Assembly (NCBI GenBank): GCA_031268145.1
Contig: JAIRXS010000016.1
Location: 1-44,098 of the forward strand
Source of the DNA: Candidatus Endomicrobiellum siamense
GTDB taxonomy: Bacteria > Elusimicrobiota > Endomicrobiia > Endomicrobiales > Endomicrobiaceae
DNA length: 44,098 nucleotides
Direction: 5' to 3'
Part shown: positions 17,681-26,189 of the stretch, in pieces
How positions within the stretch are numbered: the first letter of the stretch is position 1
Layout: each line of letters begins with the position of its first letter
Program-made: the position numbers and the translations under genes
The notes under the pieces: model-generated
Seen by the model: the letters and a program-made list of their open reading frames with translations, nothing else
Databases searched by the model: none
What the model was told of the DNA's origin: nothing

Positions 17681-19130
17681 AATGTTCTCTTAAATATTTT
17701 CTTATCTTAGAACGAGTTTGAGCAGTCGTTGCATATTCTAACCACTTTATATTTGGTTTTATATTTTTTCTAGTTAAAATTTCACAAACATCACCGGTAT
17801 TTAATTTTGTACCTATTGTTACCATTTTACCATTAACCTTTGCTCCCATAAAAGTATTTCCTATATCTGAATGAACAGCATATGCAAAATCTAAAGTTGT
17901 TGCTCCAAACGGGAGTTTTATAACATTTCTTTTAGGGGTAAAAACAAATATTTGTTCAAAATTACACTCTGTTTTTAACGAATCTAGAAATTCTACAGAA
18001 TCTATCGCATCTTTTTGATACTCAAGGAAATGTTTTAGCCAGTCTAATTTATCTTCAGCAAGAACATTTTTTGTATCTTCTTTGACTATGCCTTCTGCAT
18101 TGCGTTTATAGCGCCAATGCGCAGCAACTCCATATTCTGTGCTCTCTGATGCATTTCTTCCGTTCTAATTTGCGTTTCAACTACAGCGTTTGTATCTGAA
18201 ATAATACTCAAGTGTAAAGACTGATACATATTTGCCTTTGGCATATTTATATAATCTGTAAAAGAACCTTCCACCAAATTAAAGTTTGAATTTATTATGC
18301 TAAGTATCTGGCAACAATGTTCTACAAGTGTCTGTAATAATTCTAAGGCCAAACAAATCTTGAATTTCATTAAACGGTTTATTTTGTCTCTCCATCTTTT
18401 TATATTATATATGCCGTACAAATTTTTTGGTCTTGCCAATTCTCTATATTTTATACCAGTATCTTTTAATTTTTCTTTAATCTGTTTTTCTACCGACATA
18501 AGATTTTCCAAATTACTTTCCGAACGCTTTTCCCATTGGCTTTTTATAAAATTGTATTCTTTAGGATATAACACTTCAAAAGACAAATCCTCTAGCTGAC
18601 TCCTCCAATGATATAAACCAAGTCTATGAGCAAATGGGGCATATAAAGTAAGCGATTCTCGAGCAATAAGTTTTTGTTTTTCTAAAGGCAAAAACTGGAT
18701 AGTTTTCATATTATGGAGTCTATCTGCTAATTTAATTATTATCACTCTAATATCTTTAACTACCGCAAGCAGCATTTTACGCCAATTTTCTGCCTGCTCT
18801 GTTATATATTATCGTCAAACTGATACTTTGAAAGTTTTGTAACCCCTTTACTAAAGAGACCACCTCGCTACCAAACCCTTTTACAAGTTCTTGTTCGGTT
18901 ACTAAAGTATCTTCTAAAATGTCATGCAGTAATGCCGCAGCAATTGTCGCATAGTCCATTTTTAATTCGTCCAAATTTTGCATTACACTTAAATGCAATG
19001 TGATACGTATGGTTCCCCCGAAGCCCTACATTGGCAATAATGAGCGTCTAAAGCATAATTATAAGCTTTTTTCACAATTTCAAGTTCATTTTTAGGCATA
19101 TTAAGATAGTATTTGTAAAATATTTTCCAT
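17661..19130 (-). pseudogene. relA: relA/spoT (RSH, ppGpp synthetase/hydrolase) pseudogene
   Basis: The minus strand keeps readable pieces of a RelA/SpoT protein in several frames. The HD hydrolase part reads NYALDAHYCQCRASGEPYVSH, then MDYATIAAALLHDILEDT. The synthetase part reads KDIRVIIIKLADRLHNMKT and FTDYINMPKANMYQSLH, and the TGS domain NVIKLPFGATTLDFAYAVHSD. The frame breaks near the start (about 19110-19125), at about 19000, at a G4 run (18843-18846 on the plus strand), at 18801-18808, twice inside the synthetase domain (about 18395 and 18325) and near 18145. With at least seven lesions it cannot make a working enzyme. The short open frames here are not separate genes. The gene would have begun at 19130, just downstream of lpxB. 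The 3' part overlaps the terminator of rpmB. Confidence 0.92.
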
Positions 19131-19164
19131 ATCTAAAATAAACCTCTTCAAATAGGCATGTTTC

Positions 19165-20253
19165 TTAAGCGTTTAAAATTATTTCTGCTACTCTTTTACT
19201 TACGCCAATATGACCTAACATTTTCCTAAACAAAAGAAGTTCTTGGACTTTTGGCATATAATTCTTAGGCTCTAGTTGAGCAAGTACATATTCTGATATT
19301 TTCTTTGGATTTGCGTTAAACTGAATAAATTCAGAAATAACATTTTTGGAAGATAAGATATTGACCATTGTTATGTATTTTACTTTTACAATTGCTCTTA
19401 AAAAAAAATAGTTGATATAAGGAAGTTTATATATTATAGCCATAGGAATACCCATTAATGCATTTTCAAGACTTACCGTGCCAGATGGACAAATAGCAAA
19501 ATCTATGAGTTTCCTTTGTTCAAAAGAACCTGAAGTGTCCAATTTAATATATTCTGGCAAATCATAAAAGGCAGAATTTGTACAAAACATTATAAATCTT
19601 GCATTTACTTTTTCTTTAAGTATTTTTGCAGTTTCGAGCAATATTGGGATATGGCGTTTAATTGCCCAGTTGCGACTGCCAGGAAATAATCCTATTAAAG
19701 GCGGATTAGAAAAACCAAAAGCATTTTTATTGAAATTATTTTTTTGTGTTATTTTATCTACTAAAGGATTTCCTACAAAAATAGCGTCAATTTTGTTTTT
19801 CTTATACAACGCTTCCTCAAAAGGGAAAATAACAAGCATTTTTTTTACGACTTTTGCTAGCTTTTTTATTCTGTAACTTCTTGATGCCCACACTTGAGGA
19901 CTTATATAATAAAATACTGAAATGTTTAATTTTTTTGCAAGTTTTGCAAGATGTATATGAAACCCATAATAATCTACGAGTACTATTTTGTCAGGCCGTT
20001 GTGTAGTAAATATAAATTCTAATTTTTTAAGTAAATTTTTGAAATATAATATTTGCTTTAAAGATATAAGGCCAAAAGCATTGATGTTAACTATATCCTC
20101 AATAAAATAATCAGAGACACTTTTTAAATTATTGCCGCCTAAAGCAAGAACTTTACAATTTCGGTTTTTTATTTTAATTTCTTTTATAACATTTGCAGCA
20201 TATATATCACCAGACAAATCTCCAGCTGATATAAAAATCTTATCATTTACCAT
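19165..20253 (-). CDS. lpxB: lipid-A-disaccharide synthase
   Basis: A 362-residue GT19 enzyme that joins UDP-2,3-diacylglucosamine with lipid X to make the lipid A disaccharide at the inner membrane. Family marks are ISAGDLSGDIYAANVIKEIK at the N-terminus, ALGGNNL, DIVNINAFGLISL, LVDYYGFHIHLAKLAKKL, YYISPQVWASRSYRIKKLAK, VGNPLVDK, LFPGSRNWAIKRHIPIL and CPSGTVSLENALMGIPMAIIYK. Length is near the usual 370-390. The start overlaps the stop of the upstream oxidoreductase by 1 base. It is the last intact gene of the large envelope cluster before the relA remnant. Confidence 0.95.
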   Translation of the reverse strand: MVNDKIFISAGDLSGDIYAANVIKEIKIKNRNCKVLALGGNNLKSVSDYFIEDIVNINAFGLISLKQILYFKNLLKKLEFIFTTQRPDKIVLVDYYGFHIHLAKLAKKLNISVFYYISPQVWASRSYRIKKLAKVVKKMLVIFPFEEALYKKNKIDAIFVGNPLVDKITQKNNFNKNAFGFSNPPLIGLFPGSRNWAIKRHIPILLETAKILKEKVNARFIMFCTNSAFYDLPEYIKLDTSGSFEQRKLIDFAICPSGTVSLENALMGIPMAIIYKLPYINYFFLRAIVKVKYITMVNILSSKNVISEFIQFNANPKKISEYVLAQLEPKNYMPKVQELLLFRKMLGHIGVSKRVAEIILNA

Positions 20254-21188
20254 TAAAATACCATGTTTTGCAATATGTTAAGAGCAAGTTCTACTGCATC
20301 TCTTCCTTGCTCTCCTGAAATTAAAGGTTTTTTACCTTCAATTATATTAGATAAAAAATTATCTAATTCATAAAAAAGAGGTTCGTTGGTAGGGAGTTTA
20401 GGCTTTTTTATATCTATATCAAACAAAGATGTTATTTTATCTTTTCCATTTTTTTTAGCGTATACTTTAAGATTTTTACCAGCATAATCTATTGAAATAT
20501 AACTATCTTCCTGAAAAATTCTTATTTTTCTATACTTATCCATAGACACTCTGCTTGCAGATACATCTGCAACACAACCATTTGCATATTTCAATCTCAC
20601 TTTTGCAATATCTTCAGTTTCAGATAAAATTTTTGCACCATGTGCCTCAACTGAAACTACTCTATCTTTTACAAGAGAAAATAAAATATCTAAATCGTGT
20701 ATCATCAAATCAAGTACTACACCTATATGGTTTGCTCTTGGATCATAAGGACCAAGTCTATTTACTTCAATGAATTTAGGTTTATTTATAAAAGGCGCAG
20801 CTGCAATAACTGCAGGATTAAACCTTTCTACATGACCTACTTGTAATCTTAAGTTTTTAGATTTCGCTATCTCTATAAGCTCTTGAGCTTCTTTAACATT
20901 TAATGTGAAAGGTTTTTCCACAAGACAATGTAAATTATTTTCCAAAAGAGGTTTTGCTACTTGATAATGATATGGGGTGGGTACAGCAATAACTACAGAG
21001 TCAACTTTTCCTATTAAATCGTTAAAATCTGTTAAATAACTAGTTTTATTTGCTTTTGCAATTTTTTCAGCTTTTTTCAAATCCGTATCAACAATATATT
21101 CCAATACAGAATTTTGATGTTGCGACAAAATTCTTGCATGATGTTGCCCTAAAGAACCCACCCCTATAACAGCCGTTTTTACTATCAT
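20253..21188 (-). CDS. gnnA: Gfo/Idh/MocA oxidoreductase, probable UDP-GlcNAc 3-dehydrogenase
   Basis: A 311-residue NAD(P)-dependent sugar dehydrogenase. The dinucleotide site is VIGVGSLGQHHARIL, the catalytic-lysine motif is EKPFTLNV in LVEKPF, and H-x3-D is seen in LMIHDLDILFSLV. Membership of the family is clear. The specific call rests on context: it sits with a DegT-type aminotransferase between lpxI and lpxB. In Acidithiobacillus ferrooxidans GnnA and GnnB lie between lpxA and lpxB and make UDP-GlcNAc3N, the precursor of lipid A with amide-linked chains at position 3. The start overlaps the end of the aminotransferase by 4 bases. Another sugar substrate remains possible. Confidence 0.75.
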   Translation of the reverse strand: MIVKTAVIGVGSLGQHHARILSQHQNSVLEYIVDTDLKKAEKIAKANKTSYLTDFNDLIGKVDSVVIAVPTPYHYQVAKPLLENNLHCLVEKPFTLNVKEAQELIEIAKSKNLRLQVGHVERFNPAVIAAAPFINKPKFIEVNRLGPYDPRANHIGVVLDLMIHDLDILFSLVKDRVVSVEAHGAKILSETEDIAKVRLKYANGCVADVSASRVSMDKYRKIRIFQEDSYISIDYAGKNLKVYAKKNGKDKITSLFDIDIKKPKLPTNEPLFYELDNFLSNIIEGKKPLISGEQGRDAVELALNILQNMVF

Positions 21189-22279
21189 TTTTTATAACCT
21201 TGTACAACTTTTATTATTTTAAGTATTTCATTTTTTTTAATAGATGGGTGGACCGGAATAGACACCACTTCTTGAGCTGATTTTTCAGCTTCTTTACAAA
21301 GACCCTGTTTATAGCCCAATTGTTTATAGAACGGTTGATTGTACATAACAGTGTTATAATAAATGCCACTACCTATACCATTGCTTGCTAGATATTTAAT
21401 AAACTTTTCTCGCTCTTTTGTATCAATTCTTAATGTATATTGATGAAATACATGCCTAGAATTTTTAGGTATGAAAGGCGTTTGTAAAAAACCTAAATTA
21501 TTAAAAGTCTCATTATATTTAGTTGCATTCTCTATTCTTTTTGCAATCCAACTTTCAAGCTGTTCTAACTGTGCTATACCAATTGCTGCTGCAAGATTTG
21601 TAAGTCTATAATTATACCCTAAAACAGTATGTGTCGAGTGGCCCTCCCTACCATGATTTATAACTTGCCTTCCATATTTATCATAGTCTTTATTATTTGT
21701 TAAAACAATTCCACCTTCGCCAGTCATCATATTTTTTGTAGCATAAAAAGAAAATGCAGACACGTCTCCAAAAGATCCGGCTTTTTTATTTTTAAACTCT
21801 GCTCCATGTGCTTGGCAAGCGTCTTCAATGAGTTTAAACCCGTACTTTTTTTTAAGTTTTAATATTGCGTCCATATCGCAAGTAAGCCCATATAAATGTA
21901 CTATTAAAACAGCCTTCACATTTTTTTCTTTTTTCAAAGCTTCTTCTAATTTTATCAGATCAATATTAAAAGTTTTTGGGTCAACATCTACAAATATAGG
22001 CTTAGCGCCGCAAAACAAAATAGAGTTTGCAGTCGCTATAAAAGAAAAAGAAGTTGTTATAACTTTATCTTTAGGTTTAACGCCACACATCAAAAGAGCG
22101 GCATGTAAAGCAGTCGTGCCATTTGACGTTGCAATACCGTACTTTGTACCGCAATATTTTGCAAAAGATTGTTCAAACGCAGAAACATATTTTCCACTTG
22201 CTAAAATTTTTGAATCTAAAACTTCTTTAATTAACTGTCTTTCTTTTTTGCCAATAACAGGACATGCTACATTAATCAT
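21185..22279 (-). CDS. gnnB: DegT/DnrJ/EryC1 aminotransferase, probable UDP-3-keto-GlcNAc transaminase
   Basis: 364 residues from the ATG at 22279, which has AAGGA five bases upstream; a longer frame to 22315 runs into lpxI. It is a PLP-dependent sugar aminotransferase. It shows IATSNGTTALHAAL, IEDACQAHGAEFKNKKAGSF and the aldimine lysine in FYATKNMMTGEGG, followed by NYRLTNLAAAIGIAQLEQL. As the partner of the adjacent Gfo/Idh gene inside the lpx cluster, it is best read as GnnB, which converts the 3-keto sugar to UDP-GlcNAc3N with glutamate as donor. The family assignment is firm; the substrate is inferred from gene order. Confidence 0.75.
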   Translation of the reverse strand: MINVACPVIGKKERQLIKEVLDSKILASGKYVSAFEQSFAKYCGTKYGIATSNGTTALHAALLMCGVKPKDKVITTSFSFIATANSILFCGAKPIFVDVDPKTFNIDLIKLEEALKKEKNVKAVLIVHLYGLTCDMDAILKLKKKYGFKLIEDACQAHGAEFKNKKAGSFGDVSAFSFYATKNMMTGEGGIVLTNNKDYDKYGRQVINHGREGHSTHTVLGYNYRLTNLAAAIGIAQLEQLESWIAKRIENATKYNETFNNLGFLQTPFIPKNSRHVFHQYTLRIDTKEREKFIKYLASNGIGSGIYYNTVMYNQPFYKQLGYKQGLCKEAEKSAQEVVSIPVHPSIKKNEILKIIKVVQGYKK

Positions 22280-22304
22280 TTTTTCCTTCTTATAAACTTT
22301 AATT

Positions 22305-23105
22305 TTATATGCCAAATATAGTAACTTTTTCTTCTTTAGCTCTTTTTATAACTTCGTTTTTGTCTAAAATAAGTGTAACACCAGCTTCTATTGCCATTGC
22401 TCTTACTTTATTTTGAATCAAAGTATCAATTGTTTGCAAACCAATAACAGGAACATCAAATCTAAAGTCTTGATTTGGTTTTGCTACTTTAACAACTATA
22501 GAATTTTCTCCGCCAAGATTATATGCTCTTCTTATACATTCGTCAGTACCTTCAACAGACTCAACTGCTAGCACAGACTTATCTTTAACAACAACAGTTT
22601 GCCCAATATCAAAGCCAGCTATACCTTTTGCTATTTTATATCCAAAATCAACATCTTTATTTTCATTAGAAGATAACTTTTTACCAACTATTAATCCTTT
22701 AGGCGAAAGCAAATGCTTTAAGTATATACAAGACGACATTAAGTGCATCCCGTCTTTCTCAAATTCGTTAGATATGGTTTTTAGAATAGTGTCAGTTTTT
22801 TTATTTATTAAGCTGCCCATAACTTTTATAGCGCGAAAATCCATGCTTATAGCAGAATAAATTTTGACGTGCTTTACCTGACCAGCCGTTATAACGTTTT
22901 TGACGTTTTCACTTTTTAACGCATCTATAATTCTTTGAAATTTTCCTATAGAAATCCTAAAAACTTTATCACATACATTTTCTAAATCTGGATCTGCTTC
23001 CTCTTTTAAAGCAATACAGATAACTCTATTGCCATTTCTTTTAATTTCTTCTGCAACTAAAAAAGGAAATCTGTTATTACCAGCTATGAGGCCTATATTT
23101 TCCAT
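22305..23105 (-). CDS. lpxI: UDP-2,3-diacylglucosamine pyrophosphatase, LpxI type
   Basis: 266 residues of the LpxI (DUF1009) family, which cleaves UDP-2,3-diacylglucosamine to lipid X and UMP and replaces LpxH in many bacteria. It shows GLIAGNNRFPFLVAEEIKR, VITAGQVKHVKI, DTILKTISNEFEKDGMHLM, KGIAGFDIGQTVVVKDKSVLAVESVEGTDECIRRA and the C-terminal DVPVIGLQTIDTL with VRAMAIEAGVTLILDK. The length matches the family (about 270). It follows the two lpxA genes and precedes gnnB, as expected for the order of reactions. Confidence 0.93.
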   Translation of the reverse strand: MENIGLIAGNNRFPFLVAEEIKRNGNRVICIALKEEADPDLENVCDKVFRISIGKFQRIIDALKSENVKNVITAGQVKHVKIYSAISMDFRAIKVMGSLINKKTDTILKTISNEFEKDGMHLMSSCIYLKHLLSPKGLIVGKKLSSNENKDVDFGYKIAKGIAGFDIGQTVVVKDKSVLAVESVEGTDECIRRAYNLGGENSIVVKVAKPNQDFRFDVPVIGLQTIDTLIQNKVRAMAIEAGVTLILDKNEVIKRAKEEKVTIFGI

Positions 23106-23196
23106 TTTATACTCTTAAATTGTACATGATATTTAGCAACCAAACCTTATAGATCATGCGACGCTGTTTTGCTTACACAGGATAATTAGGTTAATA

Positions 23197-23958
23197 TTAA
23201 GGCCTTACAATGCCCCTTTTAGAATTTCTAATAAACTTAACAATTTCTTGAACACAAACTGATTGAATTTGTTCAAGTTTTATTAACGCATCTTGCAGCA
23301 AAAGTTTTGATTTAAAAATTATACGATACGCTTCTTTAACTGCATTTATTTCCATTTGAGAAATTTTTCTTCTTTTCATGCCAACAAGATTTAATCCATC
23401 AAGCTTTACTCTATCGCCAACACATAAAGCATAAGGAATTATATCCATTGTAACAACTGCTCCAACGCCTGTCATTGTATCTCTACCAATTTTTGTAAAC
23501 TGGTGAATGCCAACAAGACCGCTTATAAAAGCATTATCGCCTATTTCAACATGGCCGCCAGCAGCAGAACAGTTTGCCATAATAACATTGTCGCCTATAC
23601 GGCAGTCGTGCGCTACGTGAGACGAAGCCATAAAATAACAATTTTTACCTATTACAGTTTTTTCTGTTTTTTTTGTCCCTCTATTTAAAGTAACCAATTC
23701 TCTTACTGTAGTACCATCTCCAATATAAACTTTTGATGGCTCGTTATTATAATTTAAATCTTGAGGAGGCGTTCCTATAGAAGCCGAATTATAAATTCTA
23801 CAGCTATTACCTATTCGCACATGCTCTATAAAAACATTAGAACCTATTATCACATCAGAGCCTATCACAACATCTTTCCCTATTACCGTATATGCTCCTA
23901 TAGTAACATTATCGCCTATAATTGCAGACTCATCTATTATCGTCGTTTTATGAATCAT
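23197..23958 (-). CDS. lpxA: second LpxA-type acyl-ACP:UDP-sugar O/N-acyltransferase
   Basis: A 253-residue left-handed beta-helix acyltransferase with hexapeptide repeats and the C-terminal helical part of LpxA. The catalytic histidine equivalent to E. coli H125 is kept as H117 in SHVAHDC. GIHQFTKIG, the LpxA-type GLNLVGMKRRK and a Lys-rich end are present. It is a clear paralogue of the gene at 24060-24824, with the same length and plan. Differences lie at likely substrate positions: PPQDLNY here against RPQDLKY there (the Lys corresponds, from memory, to E. coli K76), and the acyl-ruler region TGVGAVVTMD against IGAGSMINMD. The two copies may differ in sugar or acyl chain. A gap of about 100 bases separates them. 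Confidence 0.88.
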   Translation of the reverse strand: MIHKTTIIDESAIIGDNVTIGAYTVIGKDVVIGSDVIIGSNVFIEHVRIGNSCRIYNSASIGTPPQDLNYNNEPSKVYIGDGTTVRELVTLNRGTKKTEKTVIGKNCYFMASSHVAHDCRIGDNVIMANCSAAGGHVEIGDNAFISGLVGIHQFTKIGRDTMTGVGAVVTMDIIPYALCVGDRVKLDGLNLVGMKRRKISQMEINAVKEAYRIIFKSKLLLQDALIKLEQIQSVCVQEIVKFIRNSKRGIVRP

Positions 23959-24059
23959 TTTTACAATAACTCCAAAATTGATTAAAATTTAAATCCGTAG
24001 TCTACGTTAAAAGTAAGTTGTTAATCTTTCCTATCACAAGAATCATTTTAACACATATC

Positions 24060-24824
24060 CTATTTGGGTCTTGTAATACCTCGTTGAGAATTTTTTATAA
24101 AAGTTGTTATATCTTTAACGTAAGATGAAGTAGATTCTTCTAATTTTGCTACTGCATCCTCTAAACTTAATTTTGACATAAAAAGAACTTTATATGCAGA
24201 TTTTATGTCTTCTATTTCTGAAAGTTTAACTTTTTTCCTTTTTAAACCTATAAGATTAAGACCTACTACAACAGCCCTATCTCCTTGAAGCGTTACATAA
24301 GGGATGACATCCATATTAATCATAGAACCAGCACCAATCATTACAGATTTTCCTATTTTACAAAATTGATGCACTCCAATACTTGAACTAAGGATTGCGC
24401 CATCATCAACTTCTACATGTCCTGCAAGTCCTGTCGAGTAACCAATAATTACATTATCTTTAATAATGCAATCATGAGCTATATGAGCGCAAGCCATAAG
24501 TAAACAATTCTTGCCTACAACAGTTTGTCCAGCTGCAGCAGTCCCTCTATTTAAAGTAACATATTCCCTTACAGTTGTAGCATCACCAACTATAACTCTA
24601 GTATGCTCACCTTGATATTTTAAATCCTGAGGACGTTTGCCTATAGAAGAAAAATTAAAAATCTCACAGTTTGTGCCTATTTGAGCATATTCTATAACAC
24701 ACTGCCCATGAATTTTAGTGCCACTTCCAACACTAACTTCAGGTCCAATGACAGTATATGGTCCTATTTCTACGTTGTCCTCTATAACAGCGTCTTTGTT
24801 TATCACAGCTGTTTGATGTATCAT
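24060..24824 (-). CDS. lpxA: acyl-ACP:UDP-N-acetylglucosamine O-acyltransferase
   Basis: 254 residues. LpxA transfers a 3-hydroxyacyl chain from ACP to position 3 of UDP-GlcNAc (or to the 3-amino group of UDP-GlcNAc3N), the first lipid A step, as a cytosolic trimer. Hexapeptide repeats run from residue 5 to about 185. Key features are RPQDLKY, REYVTLNRGT, AHIAHDC with catalytic H117, GVHQFCKIG and the C-terminal GLNLIGLKRKK. This copy is closer to the standard LpxA at the substrate positions than the one at 23197-23958. It is directly downstream of fabZ (13 bases), the usual lpxD-fabZ-lpxA type order. Confidence 0.94.
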   Translation of the reverse strand: MIHQTAVINKDAVIEDNVEIGPYTVIGPEVSVGSGTKIHGQCVIEYAQIGTNCEIFNFSSIGKRPQDLKYQGEHTRVIVGDATTVREYVTLNRGTAAAGQTVVGKNCLLMACAHIAHDCIIKDNVIIGYSTGLAGHVEVDDGAILSSSIGVHQFCKIGKSVMIGAGSMINMDVIPYVTLQGDRAVVVGLNLIGLKRKKVKLSEIEDIKSAYKVLFMSKLSLEDAVAKLEESTSSYVKDITTFIKNSQRGITRPK

Positions 24825-24837
24825 AATAACCTCTTAA

Positions 24838-25308
24838 CTATTGTCTATCTACAATAATAAACATAAACTCTGCTTCTGTTGTAAGTTTGCCATCCACATG
24901 AGCTTCTCCACTCATTTTGCCACGCCTACCGCCATCTTTTATTATTTCAACATGAAGTTCAAGAAGATCTCCTGGTCTTACTGGCACACGAAATTTTACA
25001 TTATCTATTGCCATAAAGTATGCTAGCTTGCCTTGCATTTGTGGTCTAGAAAGAAACATAACACACGAAGTTTGCGCCATAGCCTCAACTATTAAAACTC
25101 CTGGCATTATAGGAACTCCAGGAAAATGTCCTTGAAAAAAATTTTCGTTTCCACTTACACATTTATAACCTACAGCCTTTGTGGTATCAGCAGAATCTAT
25201 TTTGACTTTATCTATCATTAAAAATGGATGCCTGTGAGGAATATACTTTAAAACTTCCTCATGACTTAAAATTTTTTCAGTTGGAGACAATTGCTTGTCT
25301 GTGTTCAC
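24838..25308 (-). CDS. fabZ: 3-hydroxyacyl-ACP dehydratase FabZ
   Basis: 156 residues starting from GTG at 25308, which has GGAGG five bases upstream; a TTG four codons earlier overlaps that ribosome site. FabZ removes water from 3-hydroxyacyl-ACP in fatty acid synthesis, competing with LpxA and LpxD for the same substrate. The hot-dog fold shows YIPHRHPFLMIDKV, the catalytic FFQGHFPGVPIMPGVLIVEAMAQ and KFRVPVRPGDLLELHVEI. The gene overlaps the end of lpxC by 32 bases in another frame. In Bacteroidetes these two are one fused protein; here they are adjacent but separate. Confidence 0.95.
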   Translation of the reverse strand: MNTDKQLSPTEKILSHEEVLKYIPHRHPFLMIDKVKIDSADTTKAVGYKCVSGNENFFQGHFPGVPIMPGVLIVEAMAQTSCVMFLSRPQMQGKLAYFMAIDNVKFRVPVRPGDLLELHVEIIKDGGRRGKMSGEAHVDGKLTTEAEFMFIIVDRQ

Positions 25309-26182
25309 CTTTTCCTCCAAAGTTTTTCTTTTGTTCTAAAATAGCTTTACTTACAAACTCTTTAACAAAATTGATATTATTGTAATGTCCAGGTTTTTGA
25401 GCGACTATCTTTGCTTTAATAGGTTTGCCTGCTAAATAGAGATCACCTATCAAATCTAAAATTTTATGTCGTACAAACTCATCTTCATAACGAAGAGGCT
25501 CTTTATTGTGTATCCCTCCTAGGCCTATAACTATGGCATTATCCATTGAACCGCCAAGAGCAAGGCCATTTTTCTGTAAAGCTTCTATTTCATAATCAAA
25601 ACAAAAAGTTTTAGCACTCGCCAAATTATTTAAATAATTATCCTTATTTAAATCTGTTAAAGATAACTTTTGATATTCTAAAAATGGATGATCAAAACCT
25701 ATAGTACATTCTATTTCTAAATTATCGCTAGGATAGGCTGAAATTTTAGTTTGCCCAGATTCAAAATGAACTGGCTCCTTAATTATATAAAATTCTTTTT
25801 CTTTGTCTAATTCTTTTAGCCCTGCATTTAAAAGTGTTTCTGCAAAAATTTTTGAACTGCCATCTAAAATTGGAGGCTCACTATTGTTTATCTCTATAAT
25901 TAAATTGTCAATATTTAAAGCCGCACATGCAGACATTATATGCTCTATTGTGTGTACCCTTACACCATCTTTTTCTATTCCAGTTCCTCTTACAGTAAGC
26001 CCTGTGGATGTATTTTTATAATTTGCTTCTATTTCAGGTTTATTAGGTAAGTCAACTCTTATAAATCTTATACCATAATTAGCATGTACAGCTGGCTTAA
26101 ACACTACAACACTTTTGTTCCCTGTATGAAGACCTACTCCTTCAAGCAAAGCCTCTTTTAAAATAGTCGTTTGTCTTATCAT
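25277..26182 (-). CDS. lpxC: UDP-3-O-acyl-N-acetylglucosamine deacetylase
   Basis: 301 residues. LpxC is the zinc amidase that commits UDP-3-O-acyl-GlcNAc to lipid A. Zinc ligands are H81 in TIEHIMSA, H239 and D243 in VRHKILDLIGDL; the general acid-base H266 is in KPGHYNNI. The start MIRQTTILKEALLEGVGLHTG and the NSEPPILDGSS stretch are typical. The family length is about 300, so the protein is complete. It lies 7 bases after lpxD. Confidence 0.96.
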   Translation of the reverse strand: MIRQTTILKEALLEGVGLHTGNKSVVVFKPAVHANYGIRFIRVDLPNKPEIEANYKNTSTGLTVRGTGIEKDGVRVHTIEHIMSACAALNIDNLIIEINNSEPPILDGSSKIFAETLLNAGLKELDKEKEFYIIKEPVHFESGQTKISAYPSDNLEIECTIGFDHPFLEYQKLSLTDLNKDNYLNNLASAKTFCFDYEIEALQKNGLALGGSMDNAIVIGLGGIHNKEPLRYEDEFVRHKILDLIGDLYLAGKPIKAKIVAQKPGHYNNINFVKEFVSKAILEQKKNFGGKGEHRQAIVSN

Positions 26183-26189
26183 AATAAAG

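Noticed and set aside
17661-18998. Three open frames (17661-17849, 18086-18775, 18777-18998) as separate small genes
   Set aside because: They are successive pieces of one RelA/SpoT homologue; the domains continue across the gaps in other frames.
23106-24059. tRNA or small RNA in the gaps around the second lpxA (23106-23196 and 23959-24059)
   Set aside because: No cloverleaf, no CCA end and no stable hairpin with T-run seen by eye; nothing could be supported.
25277-25320. lpxC/fabZ overlap as a broken fusion gene
   Set aside because: Both proteins have normal ends, and fabZ has its own GTG start with a strong ribosome site, so they are two overlapping genes.
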